Positions 1-8,340 of a stretch of DNA of 12,332 nt are shown here, in pieces. The notes under the pieces were generated by a model, which was not told the origin of the DNA, ran no database searches, and was given only the letters and a program-made list of their open reading frames with translations. Source of the DNA: Diplocarpon mali (lineage: Eukaryota; Ascomycota; Leotiomycetes; Helotiales; Drepanopezizaceae); the NCBI GenBank assembly GCA_024741835.1, contig JAENRP010000611.1, forward strand, positions 2,979 to 15,310. The letters run 5' to 3'. Numbering within the stretch: the stretch's first letter is position 1; every line of letters begins with the position of its first letter. The position numbers were made by a program, and so were the translations under genes.

Positions 1-10
1 TTATATTTTT
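1..10. other. left flank of the copia element, probably gypsy 3' untranslated sequence
   Basis: Only ten AT-rich bases lie left of the copia LTR. They end in five T residues, matching the five T residues right of the other LTR (6112-6116), which fits a 5-bp target duplication. If so, these bases continue the 3' untranslated end of the gypsy element. The match is weak because it is a homopolymer. Confidence 0.35.
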
Positions 11-205
11 ATTGAAATGGGTAATACAGCTATCACTCCGATGTATTATCATATGACCTTACTGCTTAGTCAGTAGGATATTAATACATATATAGCTATA
101 GGTAAGAAAGGGGTAACCTTCCTTCCCTAACTCTTACTAATATATCGACTATTAACCTTTAGAAGTTTCCTATACCTACTGCGCCGACTTACTTAAGCTT
201 AATAA
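11..205 (+). repeat. 5' LTR of copia element
   Basis: This segment aligns gap-free with 5917-6111 at a constant offset of 5906. I count 13 differences over 195 bp, all transitions. The right end is fixed by divergence of the two copies at 206, where the primer-binding site starts. The left end is less sure: alignment holds back to about 11, and a TG lies at 13-14 as expected for an LTR start, while the other copy has TA there. The right end would be CA in an intact LTR; here it is TA/AA. No convincing TATA box or polyadenylation site could be assigned. Confidence 0.9.
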
Positions 206-219
206 GTTATAAGCCCTAG
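206..219 (+). promoter_or_regulatory. Primer-binding site, complementary to the anticodon arm of initiator tRNA-Met
   Basis: The bases directly after the 5' LTR read GTTATAAGCCC, which is the complement of the initiator tRNA-Met anticodon stem-loop (GTTATGAGCCC) with one G-to-A change at 211. Drosophila copia and yeast Ty5 are known to prime from an internally cleaved half of this tRNA rather than from its 3' end. The position, immediately at the LTR boundary, supports the call. It rests on my recollection of the tRNA sequence, not a search. Confidence 0.6.
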
Positions 220-587
220 ATAGACTGATAATAGATTATTAACTTCCCTTAGAAAGTACTTGCGCTGCAACTATTAGTAGGAAGTTGAACGAGACTTATA
301 GTAAGAGGTAAGCAATCGGCGAATAAGAGGTATAATTCCCTATTTAGCTAACCTGTATTATAAAAGGTGTGATTCCTTGCTCTATAACCCCTTTGGTACT
401 ATAAGAGGTGTGATTCCTTGCTTTACTATATTTTGTAAGAGGTGTAATTCCCTGCGTTATAGCTTAAAAAACCCTTTTCGATAAGAGGACTTCCTTCCTA
501 TTTAATACTTCTATAATACCTGCTATTTAATCATTTCAACTTTTCAATAGGAGGAGTGCCCTTAACTATTTAATTTATTTAATTTTA
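220..587 (+). other. copia untranslated leader
   Basis: The stretch between the primer-binding site and the gag frame holds the repeat cluster at 303-498 and otherwise no recognisable gene. No clear gag start codon could be fixed. The ATG at 589 is out of frame with gag, so the true start may have been lost by mutation or may lie nearby. Confidence 0.6.
303..498 (+). repeat. Degenerate tandem repeats in the copia 5' leader
   Basis: A motif close to AAGAGGTGTGATTCCTTGCT recurs with starts at 303 (weak), 325, 362, 403, 437 and 483 (weak). Spacing is irregular, about 34-46 bp. The copies at 362 and 403 are nearly identical over 20 bases. They lie between the primer-binding site and gag, in untranslated leader RNA, so a role in packaging or transcription is possible but not shown. 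Confidence 0.7.
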
Positions 588-1511
588 AATGCAATTTTAT
601 TTGAAATAGCAATAGCTTCTGATTCTAATTGAAACACTAGGCCTAAAGACCTCTAACTCTCTTAAAAGAACTGGCAACGATAGTTCGACAATTTAAAGCT
701 TTACTTTAAGAGCAAAGGCATCGAAATAGCAATTTAAAAGACACTTATTAAATACGCGAGAATAGCCTCTTATACTCCTTCCACTAATTCGTCCACTTCC
801 ACTTTAATAGCTAATATAACTACTAAAGATTTGCTAAATATATTGAATAAGCTTAGCTTAAGAGCCTTAGTAGATAATAACCGAGATTCCTAAAGGCAGA
901 TTTTAAATATAGAAAAGGAGAAGGAGTATAGGCTAGCCTTAGCTAAATGCAAGCTTAAGATTAATAGAGGTTTAAGCAATAAAGATAGAGATTTTATTTA
1001 AGTTTATAATAACGCAAAGATAAGATAGGATACTTTAAAAGTAAAATACTCTTAGACAACTGCCCTTAATACCTAGTATTTGCTATAGTAGATCACTTTA
1101 TTTCAATATAGAAAAGATAAAGATAGTAAGGATATAGATATAAATATAGACTCTGCTTAATCTATACTATATAAAGCGAGAAGGAAAGTAAAAGCCGCAG
1201 ATCCTAGGATAGCTATGACTTTTAGGGAAACTTAGCTTTTTAATTTCCTACTTAATAGCCTTCCTCTTAAGTTCGCTATTGTAAAATAATCTCTTCTTAT
1301 CTAATCTAACTTTAAGATCTATAAGAAGATCGACCTCCTTTGAACTATTGAGCAAGACCTCAAAGGATGCTCTAAATCGGCAAATGCTACGTTATAGGGT
1401 AATAATAAGCCTAAGAAGAGGAAGGAGCGCAGGATAAGCCCTTAAGCTTATTAAGGATACTACTTCTATAATAGTACTTATAATATTACTAATTATAAAG
1501 TTAAAAGGCAA
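588..1511 (+). pseudogene. copia gag (capsid/nucleocapsid) region, RIP-degraded
   Basis: Gag forms the virus-like particle that packages element RNA in the cytoplasm. Reading codons from 588 gives a continuous protein-like frame interrupted by 19 stops between 642 and 1511. Nearly all can be explained as former Gln (CAA/CAG) or Trp codons. Recognisable stretches include FDNLKLYFKSKGIEI at about 684-728 and FNFLLNSLPLKFAIVK at about 1239-1289, the Gag capsid style of fungal copia elements. A basic tract (PKKRKERR, from about 1410) precedes a candidate zinc knuckle at 1458-1496. There the four ligand positions, spaced CX2CX3HX4C, are all Tyr codons, as expected if Cys and His codons each took one transition. 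The frame continues directly into protease without a frameshift. Confidence 0.8.
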
Positions 1512-2132
1512 TTGATCGATATAGTCGCTAGCTTTAATATTAAGAAGCAATCAAAGCAGAAGTTAAGAAGCAAACTGCCCTTATCCTACCGAAGGCTGCA
1601 ACTACTAAAGAAAGGCAAAGGAAAAGGCTATTTAGCTAAAACTTTAGCAAATACCTCTAATAATAATAGTAGGTTATCTGAACTTAAATCCACTTCTAAT
1701 AATTTAAATAATAATTATAATAAAGATGCTTATATCTTAAAAGCCGATCTTTATAAAATCTCTAAATCCAATTGGTATAATAATACTAGTTGTATAATAT
1801 ATATAATTAATAAACCCTACCTATTTAGAGGCCCGCTTATTAAAATAAAAAGGCGCTCTATTAAAGTTAGTAGTAAAAGGTTATATACAAACTCAATAAG
1901 TATAGTAAAGATGAATATTGCTAGTATTTCTTTCCTTTTATAAAATGTTCTCCTTATACTTAGCTTAAGTATTAATCTTTTATCTAATTATAAGATTTAT
2001 ATAAAGTTGAATTATATAAGAGTTTTTAATAATTAATTTATATAATTTATAAATAATAATTATAAAGTGATCTTTAAAGTTAAAATTAAAGATAAACTTT
2101 ATATTATCTTAAAGGTGATATTATAGAAATTG
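1512..2132 (+). pseudogene. copia aspartic protease and pre-integrase segment, degraded
   Basis: The protease cleaves the Gag-Pol polyprotein. The active-site region runs from Trp at 1773 to Tyr at 1800. It keeps the copia pattern W-Y-x-D-T-G-C-x-x-H, but the catalytic Asp codon (1782) is Asn, the Gly (1788) is Ser and the His (1800) is Tyr. Each is one G-to-A or C-to-T step. The stretch 1512-1943 happens to be free of stops and begins with an internal ATG; it is a remnant, not a separate gene. Downstream, about 1905-2010, the frame resembles the family segment ending in NLLS before integrase. The part from 1601 to 1877 is duplicated at 12056-12332, where the Trp codon at the active site has become a stop. 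Confidence 0.85.
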
Positions 2133-2517
2133 ACTCTTAAGCTAAACCTATAAGTGGATTCCTTTAAGGAAAGTGCACTCTTTACCTTAATATAATTAAG
2201 TAAGGATAAGGAGAATAGATAGACTCTTAAGCTAGGATTATAAGTAAAATTCGCAAAAATAACTCTTAAGCTAGGACTATAGATAAAGTGTAAAGTATCC
2301 TTAAAGATGACTCCTAAGCTAGGATCATAAGTGAATTTAGCAGAAATGACTCTTAAGCTAAGACTGCAAGTGGATTCTGCAAATTCGCTAATAATAACTC
2401 TTAGGCTAAGACTGCGAGTGAAATTCGCAAATTCGTTAAAGACGACTCTTAAGCCAAGACTGCAAGTAGATCTTGCGGTTTTACTAAAAATGACTCCTAA
2501 GCTAGGCTTACAATTGG
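2133..2517 (+). repeat. In-frame 48-bp (16-residue) tandem repeat inside the copia polyprotein
   Basis: Units begin with ACTCTTAAGCTA or close variants at 2133, about 2177 (very degenerate), 2223, 2262, 2310, 2349, 2397, 2445 and 2493. The last three intervals are exactly 48 bp. Others are 39 or 48, all multiples of three, and the first two sum to 90. In the polyprotein frame each unit reads roughly T-L-K-L-x-L-Q-V-x-x-A. The array sits between the protease segment and the integrase zinc finger, where copia elements normally have only a short linker. The short open reading stretch 2331-2549 is part of this array. Its core resembles repeats at 5627-5785. Confidence 0.85.
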
Positions 2518-2519
2518 AA

Positions 2520-3525
2520 AACAGTAAAACCTCGAACTGCTATCACTAGTCCTTTCTAGCTACTAATAATAAAGCATCAACTAATAATAGGCTATTAAAG
2601 CTATTAGAAGCTAAAAGCCTATTAAAGTATTAGCTAATATATAAAAGATTCGCACATTTAAAGCTAAAGAAATTAAAGGGCCTATATAAGGTCTTAACTT
2701 TAAAACGGAAGATCTAAGTACTAAAGGATCGCCTAGTATACCGAATTTGCAAGCTAATAAAACTTCGAAATCGGATACAAACTAAGCTTAGTCTATAGAA
2801 AGATTCGATACTAGCGCTAATATCTATTAATACTATTAAACTATTTATAACCTTAATTAAAGGAAATAATTGGTTTTCTTAAATAGTAGATAACTCTACT
2901 TAATAGATATAGACCATTTGCGCTAAGACCAAATCTAAGCTTATAGAAAAGCTAGAAACTTGAAAAGTGATAAAGGAATACTAGACCTAATTAAAGCTAA
3001 TAGCTATTAGGTCTAATAATGCATTAGAGATTAAAGCAAAGCTTAATAAATAGGTAAAATAAGGAGTTTGCTATAAACTAATTATAATATACAAAGGTTC
3101 CTATTAGAATAGTATTACTAAGCAAAGTATCTAATAAGTAGAGACTGATTATTATATTCTATTGCAAGATGCTGACCTACTATTAGAATTCTAGGACCTT
3201 GCGGTTAAGGCAGACGTATACCTGCAAAATAAAATAGGTAGTAGACTAATAGTCAATAGCACCTAAATATCGCTATATAAGGCATATTTCAAATAGAAAC
3301 TAAGCTTAGACTATATCTGCGTCTTTAAAAGTATCTGCTACTCCTATATTAGCCTAAAGTCCTAGCCTGCAAGTATAAAGAGTAAGAAGCTAATAGACTA
3401 AGGTAGAGAGTATATATTTATTAAGTATATTAAATAGATAATAAAGCAATAGATAGTATACGCGCTAGACTTAGGGCGAGTAATTATATCCTTAATAGTT
3501 AAGTTCGATAAATCTTAAAATAGGG
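2520..3525 (+). pseudogene. copia integrase, degraded
   Basis: Integrase inserts the cDNA into the genome. The N-terminal HHCC zinc finger is visible: first His to Tyr at 2640, second His kept at 2655 (RFAHL context), first Cys to Tyr at 2739, second Cys kept at 2748. The catalytic core follows. Asp 1 is Asn at 2829 (ISINT context), and Asp 2 is Asn at 3015 (RSNNA, normally RSDNG). The Glu is Lys at 3120 within NSITKQ, the degraded form of the NGxxER motif. Spacing is 62 codons and 35 codons, right for a DD35E-type core. The C-terminal part around 3290-3520 keeps a FKSICYSYI stretch and a VKFD motif typical of copia integrases. All three catalytic residues are lost by G-to-A changes. Confidence 0.9.
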
Positions 3526-4130
3526 GGGAGCTATCCTTAAAGCTCTGTATACTTAAAGATTCGCAAGGTATACCACTCGATAGTAATACTATTAAGCCGA
3601 ACTAATAATCCCTCTCTTTAAGCTTAGGTATATCAAGCGCACCCGCTGATCGACGACCTGCTAGTCGCTTAAAGGCCGAATAGACTATTCCTATTATCCG
3701 CGAACTGCTTAAAGTATAAAACAACTTCGATATTATTATCCCTTTAGTTAAAGCACCTATAATAAAGGATATTCCTAAAATAGGTATAAGTAATAATAAG
3801 CCTCTACTATTAGAAAGCGGTTCCTTAGATAATAAGCCTATAGAACCTATAGCTGAACCTACGCCTTTAAAGAGGAATAGAGACCTAGAACTAAAAGACA
3901 CTTTAGATAAACGCAAGTCTAAGCGTATCTAGGCTATAATAATACATAGGATCTATAAGCTTAAACTCTAATAGAACTTTAATAAAGAGAATGCGTTCTT
4001 AGCCGCTAGAGGGATAATGAAAATCTCTTTTCTAAAGATATATAATAAAGCTATTAATAACTTAAAGAATAGAGTAGTATAAAATGAGGTAATCTAAGAG
4101 GAGATAAGCTCTTTTATTACAAATAGTATA
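3526..4130 (+). pseudogene. copia linker between integrase and reverse transcriptase
   Basis: This is the same reading frame as the domains on either side, rich in Pro, Ser, Lys and Arg, with an open run from about 3609 to 3930 apart from scattered stops. It has no recognised domain. Copia elements usually carry a poorly conserved, basic, low-complexity linker here. The opposite strand is open from 3916 down to 3602, but that reading is not supported by any motif and mirrors this linker. Confidence 0.65.
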
Positions 4131-4960
4131 TAGATAGAAGAACCGACGCTAAAGGATATGAACCTAGTATTAATAAAATGGGTCTTTATAATTAAAATAT
4201 ATGCAGATAGGACCTTAGAATATTATAAGGTAAGGCTTATAGCTAAGGGCTTCTCTTAATAGTATAGAAAAGACTACTTTAATATATTCGCGCCAATAGT
4301 TCGTATAAATACCCTTTGTATATTTATAGCAATAGTAGCTGCTAAGGACCTTAAATATAGATAGTATAATATTAAAAATGCATTTACTAAAGCGATTATA
4401 AAGGAACGGATTTTTCTCTCTTAACCTAATAGTATTCCTATATGCGCTGGCCACTCCCTTTATATACTTTATAATATCTATAGGCTTAAATAATCAGCCT
4501 ATGATTAGAACCTTTTATATAGCTCTACTTTAGTAGAAATGGGATTCGTTTAGAGCCTAGCTGACCCTTATCTATTTACTTATACTAAGTATAGAATTAA
4601 GTTGCTATTATATATTGATAATATTGCTATAGCTGCGAAAATAACCACTTAATTAGATTGGTTCTTTATAATGATCTAGAAACGTTTTAATACTAAGGAT
4701 CTGAGGGGAATTTATAAGATCCTTAGCATCCGCGTTATAAGGAACCGCTCTACTTAAGAACTCTGGTTAGATTAAGAGTAGTATATTAAGAAGATCCTAG
4801 ACCGAATAAGACTCTTTACTTATACTCCTAACTTTAAGCTAAAGCGTACTCCAATCGAAGGAAAGTATAATAAGTTAGAGCCTACTAATGAAAATAAGTA
4901 GAGAGGAGATTTGAAGAAGTATTAATAGGATATTAAAGCAATTATATATACTATAGTATA
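4131..4960 (+). pseudogene. copia reverse transcriptase, degraded
   Basis: Reverse transcriptase copies element RNA into cDNA inside the particle. The domain opens with KWVFIIK at about 4179, then VRLIAKGF and the FNIFAPIVR segment (about 4281), matching the copia signature in which KARLVAKGF is followed by TFAPVVR. The catalytic box, YVDD in active copies, reads YIDN at 4611-4622: the second Asp is Asn by one G-to-A change. Former Gln codons after AKGF are now two adjacent stops. The frame is unbroken relative to integrase and RNase H. An open minus-strand stretch at 4215-4454 overlaps it and is a shadow. Confidence 0.92.
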
Positions 4961-5612
4961 TATAAGACCAAATATCGCCTTTATTATTAGGCAACTTAAT
5001 TAGAACTTAAAGGATCCGACGATTTAATATAAGAATGCAGTTAAGCGACTTAAAAGGTACCTTCGATTAACAATCATATAAAAGGTAAGATATAGACTAA
5101 CGAAATATATAAGCGCAAAGCTTAAGGTATATACTAATTCCAACTAGGCAAATATGAAAGGTCGGAAAAGTATATCTGGAAGTATAGTAATACTATATAG
5201 CAGACCTATATTATAAGGAAGTAGGAAGTAGAAATCAGTAGCTATTGCAAGCACTAAGGCTAAATATATATTAATATTATCAAATTGCAAGTAAGGATTA
5301 TAAATTGCCTAAGTTCTAAAAGATATAGGTTTTACTAAGTATATTAGATAAGATAGGAACTATATTAATCTCTAAGTAGATAATATAAGGGCGATTATAC
5401 TTATAAAGAATCTACACTTATATAAGTAATCAAAATATATTAATATTACCTACTACTTTATCTATAACCTTATTATAAAGAATAAGTTATTAATCACTTA
5501 TATCTTAACCGATCAAATAGTAGTAGATAGATTTATAAAGCTACTAGAGATAGTTGCAAAGTTTAAAGCATTTAAAGATATACTAAGGTTGCAGAAGATA
5601 GTAGGGGCTTAA
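4961..5612 (+). pseudogene. copia RNase H and end of polyprotein
   Basis: RNase H removes the RNA strand during reverse transcription. The copia motif YTDSDWA is present as Y-T-N-S-N-stop at 5130-5147: both Asp codons (5136, 5142) are Asn and Trp is TAG. The SGS segment follows. The STEAEY motif reads S-T-K-A-K-Y, with Lys at 5256 in place of the catalytic Glu. A later Asp (VDN, 5379) is intact. The C-terminus keeps the family pattern DQ-x4-D-x-F-x-K-x-L at about 5508-5550 and KF-x-x-F. The natural end of the polyprotein is probably the TAA at 5610, since past it the frame runs into 64-bp repeats whose period is not a multiple of three. Confidence 0.9.
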
Positions 5613-5626
5613 TAGGCTTAAGGACG

Positions 5627-5785
5627 ACTCCTAGGCCCGCCTCGCGAGTTAGGTCATATAGTCTTATAAAGTAAAGTTTTTTTTAAATCAACTCTTAGGC
5701 CTAGACCGCGAGTTAAGTCATATAGTCTTATAAAGGAACGCTTTTGGAAATTTAACTCCTAGTCCCGCCTTATAAGTAGGATTAG
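5627..5785 (+). repeat. 64-bp tandem repeats in the copia 3' untranslated region
   Basis: Two full units start at 5627 and 5691 and a partial third starts at 5755, all beginning ACTCCTAG or ACTCTTAG. The first two share a long block around TCATATAGTCTTATAAA. The unit head ACTCTTAGGCCTAGACCGCG at 5691 matches the head of the in-frame repeat at 2397 in 21 of 25 positions compared. The heads also pair with themselves (ACTC with GAGT). Because 64 is not a multiple of three, these copies cannot be coding as an array. Confidence 0.8.
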
Positions 5786-5916
5786 TGATTTTAATAGAGG
5801 TTGCTATTAATTAATTGTTTTTAATTTAAAGAGATACTTAAGAGTTAGATTAGCGCAAAAGGATAGTTATTATTTTCCCAACTATAGGTTAATTAGAGTA
5901 AGGTCTAAGTAGAGGT
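5786..5916 (+). other. copia 3' untranslated tail
   Basis: No gene is visible here. The bases just before the LTR (5907-5916, AAGTAGAGGT) are mostly purines and sit where a polypurine tract should be, but mutation makes the call weak. Confidence 0.4.
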
Positions 5917-6111
5917 ATTAAGATAGGTGATATAGCTATCACTCCAATATATTATTATATGACCCTACTGCTTAGTCAGTAGGATATTAATACGTATATA
6001 GCTATAGGTAAGAAAGGGGTAACCTTCCTTCCTTAACTCTTACTAATATATCGACTATCGACCTTTAGAAGTTTCCTATACCTACTGCGCCGACTTACTT
6101 AAGCTTAATAA
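5917..6111 (+). repeat. 3' LTR of copia element
   Basis: This is the gap-free partner of 11-205, with 182 of 195 positions identical and every mismatch a transition. The left end reads ATTAAG where the 5' copy reads ATTGAA, so the expected TG start has been mutated to TA here. The right end is marked by loss of similarity at 6112. Divergence between the copies reflects RIP and cannot be used to date the insertion. Confidence 0.9.
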
Positions 6112-6120
6112 TTTTTAGAT

Positions 6121-6700
6121 TTATTTACTAACCTATTTCGCATCTGGCCTATTATCTTCTAAGTGCCTATAATCATCTATACCGCTTTCCTAAGCCTTTA
6201 GCCAAGCTTATAAGTTTTAAAGTGGTCCTAGCTTTATAAGGTTAACTTAATAAAAGTCGCAAATCTTATATAAAGATCCTATAAAATTTAAAGTGCAATA
6301 CCAACTTAAATCAAAGTTATAACTAGTCCATTTAACCTAGTACTCTAGTTTTCCTTAAGATAAGCGTACCCTTAATATCTTAAACACTTTATACTCTTCT
6401 TACCTAACGATCTTTTTTATAATAGGCTAGGGTTATTCCTAACCTAGCAAAGGGTTCTGCAGATCTTTAAATAGTAGCTCTAATGCAAAGATATTATATA
6501 TTATAAAACCTATAAGCAGCTTGATCTAATATAAATTGCCTACCTTCTTAAAAACCTCAAAAGGACTATCCTATTAATTAGCCAGTTTCTTACTAAGGTA
6601 GTAGTTCTTAAGATTTTTTATTAAAAGGTAGACTATATCTCCAGATTTCTAATTAATCTCCCTTTAATATTAATTTATAAACTTACGCATTTTCTCTTAA
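6121..6700 (-). pseudogene. gypsy pol C-terminus with chromodomain, degraded
   Basis: Chromodomains at the end of gypsy integrases bind modified histones and steer integration to heterochromatin. On the minus strand, from about 6397 downward, the pattern E-E-Y-K-V-F-K-I-L is followed by L-E-Y-stop-V-K-W-T-S-Y from 6345. This is the chromodomain core YLVKWxGY with one stop and one Gly-to-Ser change; its Trp codon is 6328-6330. The next aromatic Trp (6301-6303) is kept and followed by Tyr. After it comes the extension seen in fungal gypsy elements, with KLGP and AWLKA segments around 6232-6190. The frame ends at TAA 6123-6121, which I take as the natural stop because similarity to the family ends there. 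Confidence 0.87.
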
Positions 6701-7620
6701 GCGCATTCTATATTGCCTTTTACTACTTCTTAAGCTAAGTGCATCCTCTTTACAACTAGCTTAGCCTTTGCTTAATTCAATCTCTCCTATAAGCTAAACG
6801 GTTTTAAAGAGATCTAGTCCTAACTTATCTAAGGTATAACTCTATACTTAAGCTAATATAAGGTTATACCAATTGAAGCGTAAAGGAGAGTCGATTATAT
6901 ATAATCTATTAATAAAATCAATTTACTCTAATTATCTTAATAGTAATTAATAAAAGGCTATAGCCTTAAATCAATATACTTATTTATAATCTCCATTTAG
7001 CTATCAGTCTCCTTATAGTATACTATAGAGAGTTTGATCTTAATACTAATAATATAATAGAACTCTCTTTAAAATAAAGAGACGAATTAAGGACCTCGGT
7101 TTAAGGTAATTGTCTTTAAAGTATAGCTAAATCAATAAATCTATTAAATAAATAGTTAGGCAATTCCTTAAGCGTTGATATCTTTTTAATAAAGAATCGT
7201 AATAGCACTTTTATTAAGTCGGTTTATAAAAACCAGGATTCAATTAAAGCTGTACTTATTAAGAGGGAAATCCTTAAAATCTATATATAAGTGCTATATA
7301 AGATAGTTAGGAATAAGGAAGGGTTATAAGAGACCTTATTATTTAATTATCTTTAAATGCGAGAATTAATAAAGTCTATAGTTTGTAATAAATCTTTTGC
7401 AATCCGAACCTATCCTAACCTAATAATACTTAAGAGCAAGTAGCTAATAAGTCTTTAAGCTACTTAGGTATGCGCTTAAAGGTTAGTTATAAGCTTTCTA
7501 AATTAAATAAGTATATAAAAGAGTATTATAGTATATATAAAGACGCTCCTTAAAGCAAAGCAATTTATCTTTTAAAAAGTAGTTCTTAAGAAGGTTGGTA
7601 TAAATCTTTTAAAAGGATTT
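6701..7620 (-). pseudogene. gypsy integrase, degraded
   Basis: All four zinc-finger ligands (HHCC) are now Tyr codons: 7528-7530 and 7507-7509 for the His pair, 7378-7380 and 7369-7371 for the Cys pair. The first catalytic Asp is intact at 7279-7281 (YIDFKDFP context). The second is Asn at 7099-7101 (LNRGP, normally SDRGxQF). The Glu is kept at 6991-6993 within a degraded HPQTDGQTE motif, where His is Tyr and the two Gln codons are lost. Spacing between the second and third catalytic positions is exactly 35 residues, as in DD35E integrases. The protein would act in the nucleus on element cDNA; one missing Asp is enough to inactivate it. Confidence 0.9.
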
Positions 7621-8340
7621 GCAATTATCTTAATAAAGCTTTTCAATCAAATCAAAGGAATCCTTAAGTCGATTTAAGGTCGAATTAAGAGTATCGGTTG
7701 ATATTAGGGCAAGAGTGCCTTCGGCAGATTCGGCGAGAAATTTATTGGCCAGTTTAGTATTAATTCAAAGGTCCAACTGGGCTAGGGAAATCAGAACCTA
7801 GGATCAGCTATTTAGCTTCGCTTATTTATAAACTAGCATATCCTACTCTTAATAATTAAGAATATTAGCCTTCTGATTATCTTTATCTAAAGTATATATA
7901 ATTTGAAAATTGAAGTCAAATAGGAATTCCATCTATTAGTACTATTTTGCAATCAAAACCTTAGTAGTTATAAAGTACTTAAAGGAGCAGTGATTTAAGT
8001 AAATATCAACTCGCTCCTTAAGTAATATAAGCTCAAGTCTCTATTTATAGCAGGATTCTATAATAGTAAAGAGTTCCTTATTGTATATTTCCTAATTAGG
8101 TTTATAGCTAGAGAGTATATATAAATAGAAGCCAATTAGGTACTATTGCTTATCAAAGTATTATTAAGAAAGTATTCTAGCAATAATGCTATTAGAAGCA
8201 TTAGTTTCCAGCTTTATAAGCAAGTCAGGGTTAAAATAGTAAATCTGCTAAATCGAAAGCAGCTATTTATAAAGCTCTTTAAAAGCGATTCGGCACTCTT
8301 CTATCTAATTCTAAAGTACTATCGGTTAGGTTAGAATAGA
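7621..8340 (-). pseudogene. gypsy RNase H, degraded
   Basis: The minus strand carries a GFYLYILSS segment (about 8130-8100), the degraded form of the family's ...YSRKLS stretch. It is followed by E-I-Y-N-K-E-L, matching the NYEIYDKELLAIV motif with Asp changed to Asn. Next comes I-Y-L-N-H, equivalent to the VxTDH motif, with Asn at 7993-7995 in place of Asp, and then K-Y-F and the T-T-K segment. Spacing and order fit the Ty3/gypsy RNase H that follows RT. An open plus-strand stretch at 8146-8334 lies over this domain and is a chance shadow. The segment 7900-7621 is the tether towards integrase and has no separate motif. Confidence 0.85.

Larger units (their letters stand above)
11..6111 (+). 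mobile_element. Full-length Ty1/copia LTR retrotransposon, RIP-inactivated
   Basis: This is a 6.1-kb element with two matching LTRs, a primer-binding site, one long degraded gag-pol frame and a 3' untranslated region. The domain order gag, protease, integrase, RT, RNase H places it in Ty1/copia (Pseudoviridae-like), because gypsy elements carry integrase last. All recognised domains are in the same frame (codons starting at positions divisible by 3) from about 588 to 5612, so no net indel has occurred. The many in-frame stops and missense changes are what RIP produces: C-to-T on either strand. It probably inserted into the gypsy element to its right. A fragment of the same family is present at 12057-12332. 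Confidence 0.93.

Noticed and set aside
11..205. Dating the copia insertion from LTR divergence
   Set aside because: The differences come from RIP and not from clock-like substitution, so about 7% divergence says nothing reliable about age.
303..498. CRISPR-like repeats
   Set aside because: The spacing is irregular, the repeats are degenerate, and they sit in a eukaryotic retrotransposon leader.
1512..1943. Possible stand-alone 143-codon gene
   Set aside because: It is an internal piece of the copia polyprotein containing the ruined protease active site. The ATG is internal and the frame continues from gag.
3602..3916. Open minus-strand stretch of about 100 codons
   Set aside because: It lies opposite the copia integrase-RT linker, which is in frame with recognised domains on both sides. 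The minus reading shows no motif.
4215..4454. Open minus-strand stretch of about 80 codons
   Set aside because: It is antisense to the clearly recognisable copia reverse transcriptase.
8146..8334. Open plus-strand stretch of about 60 codons
   Set aside because: It is antisense to the gypsy RNase H region and has no recognisable content.
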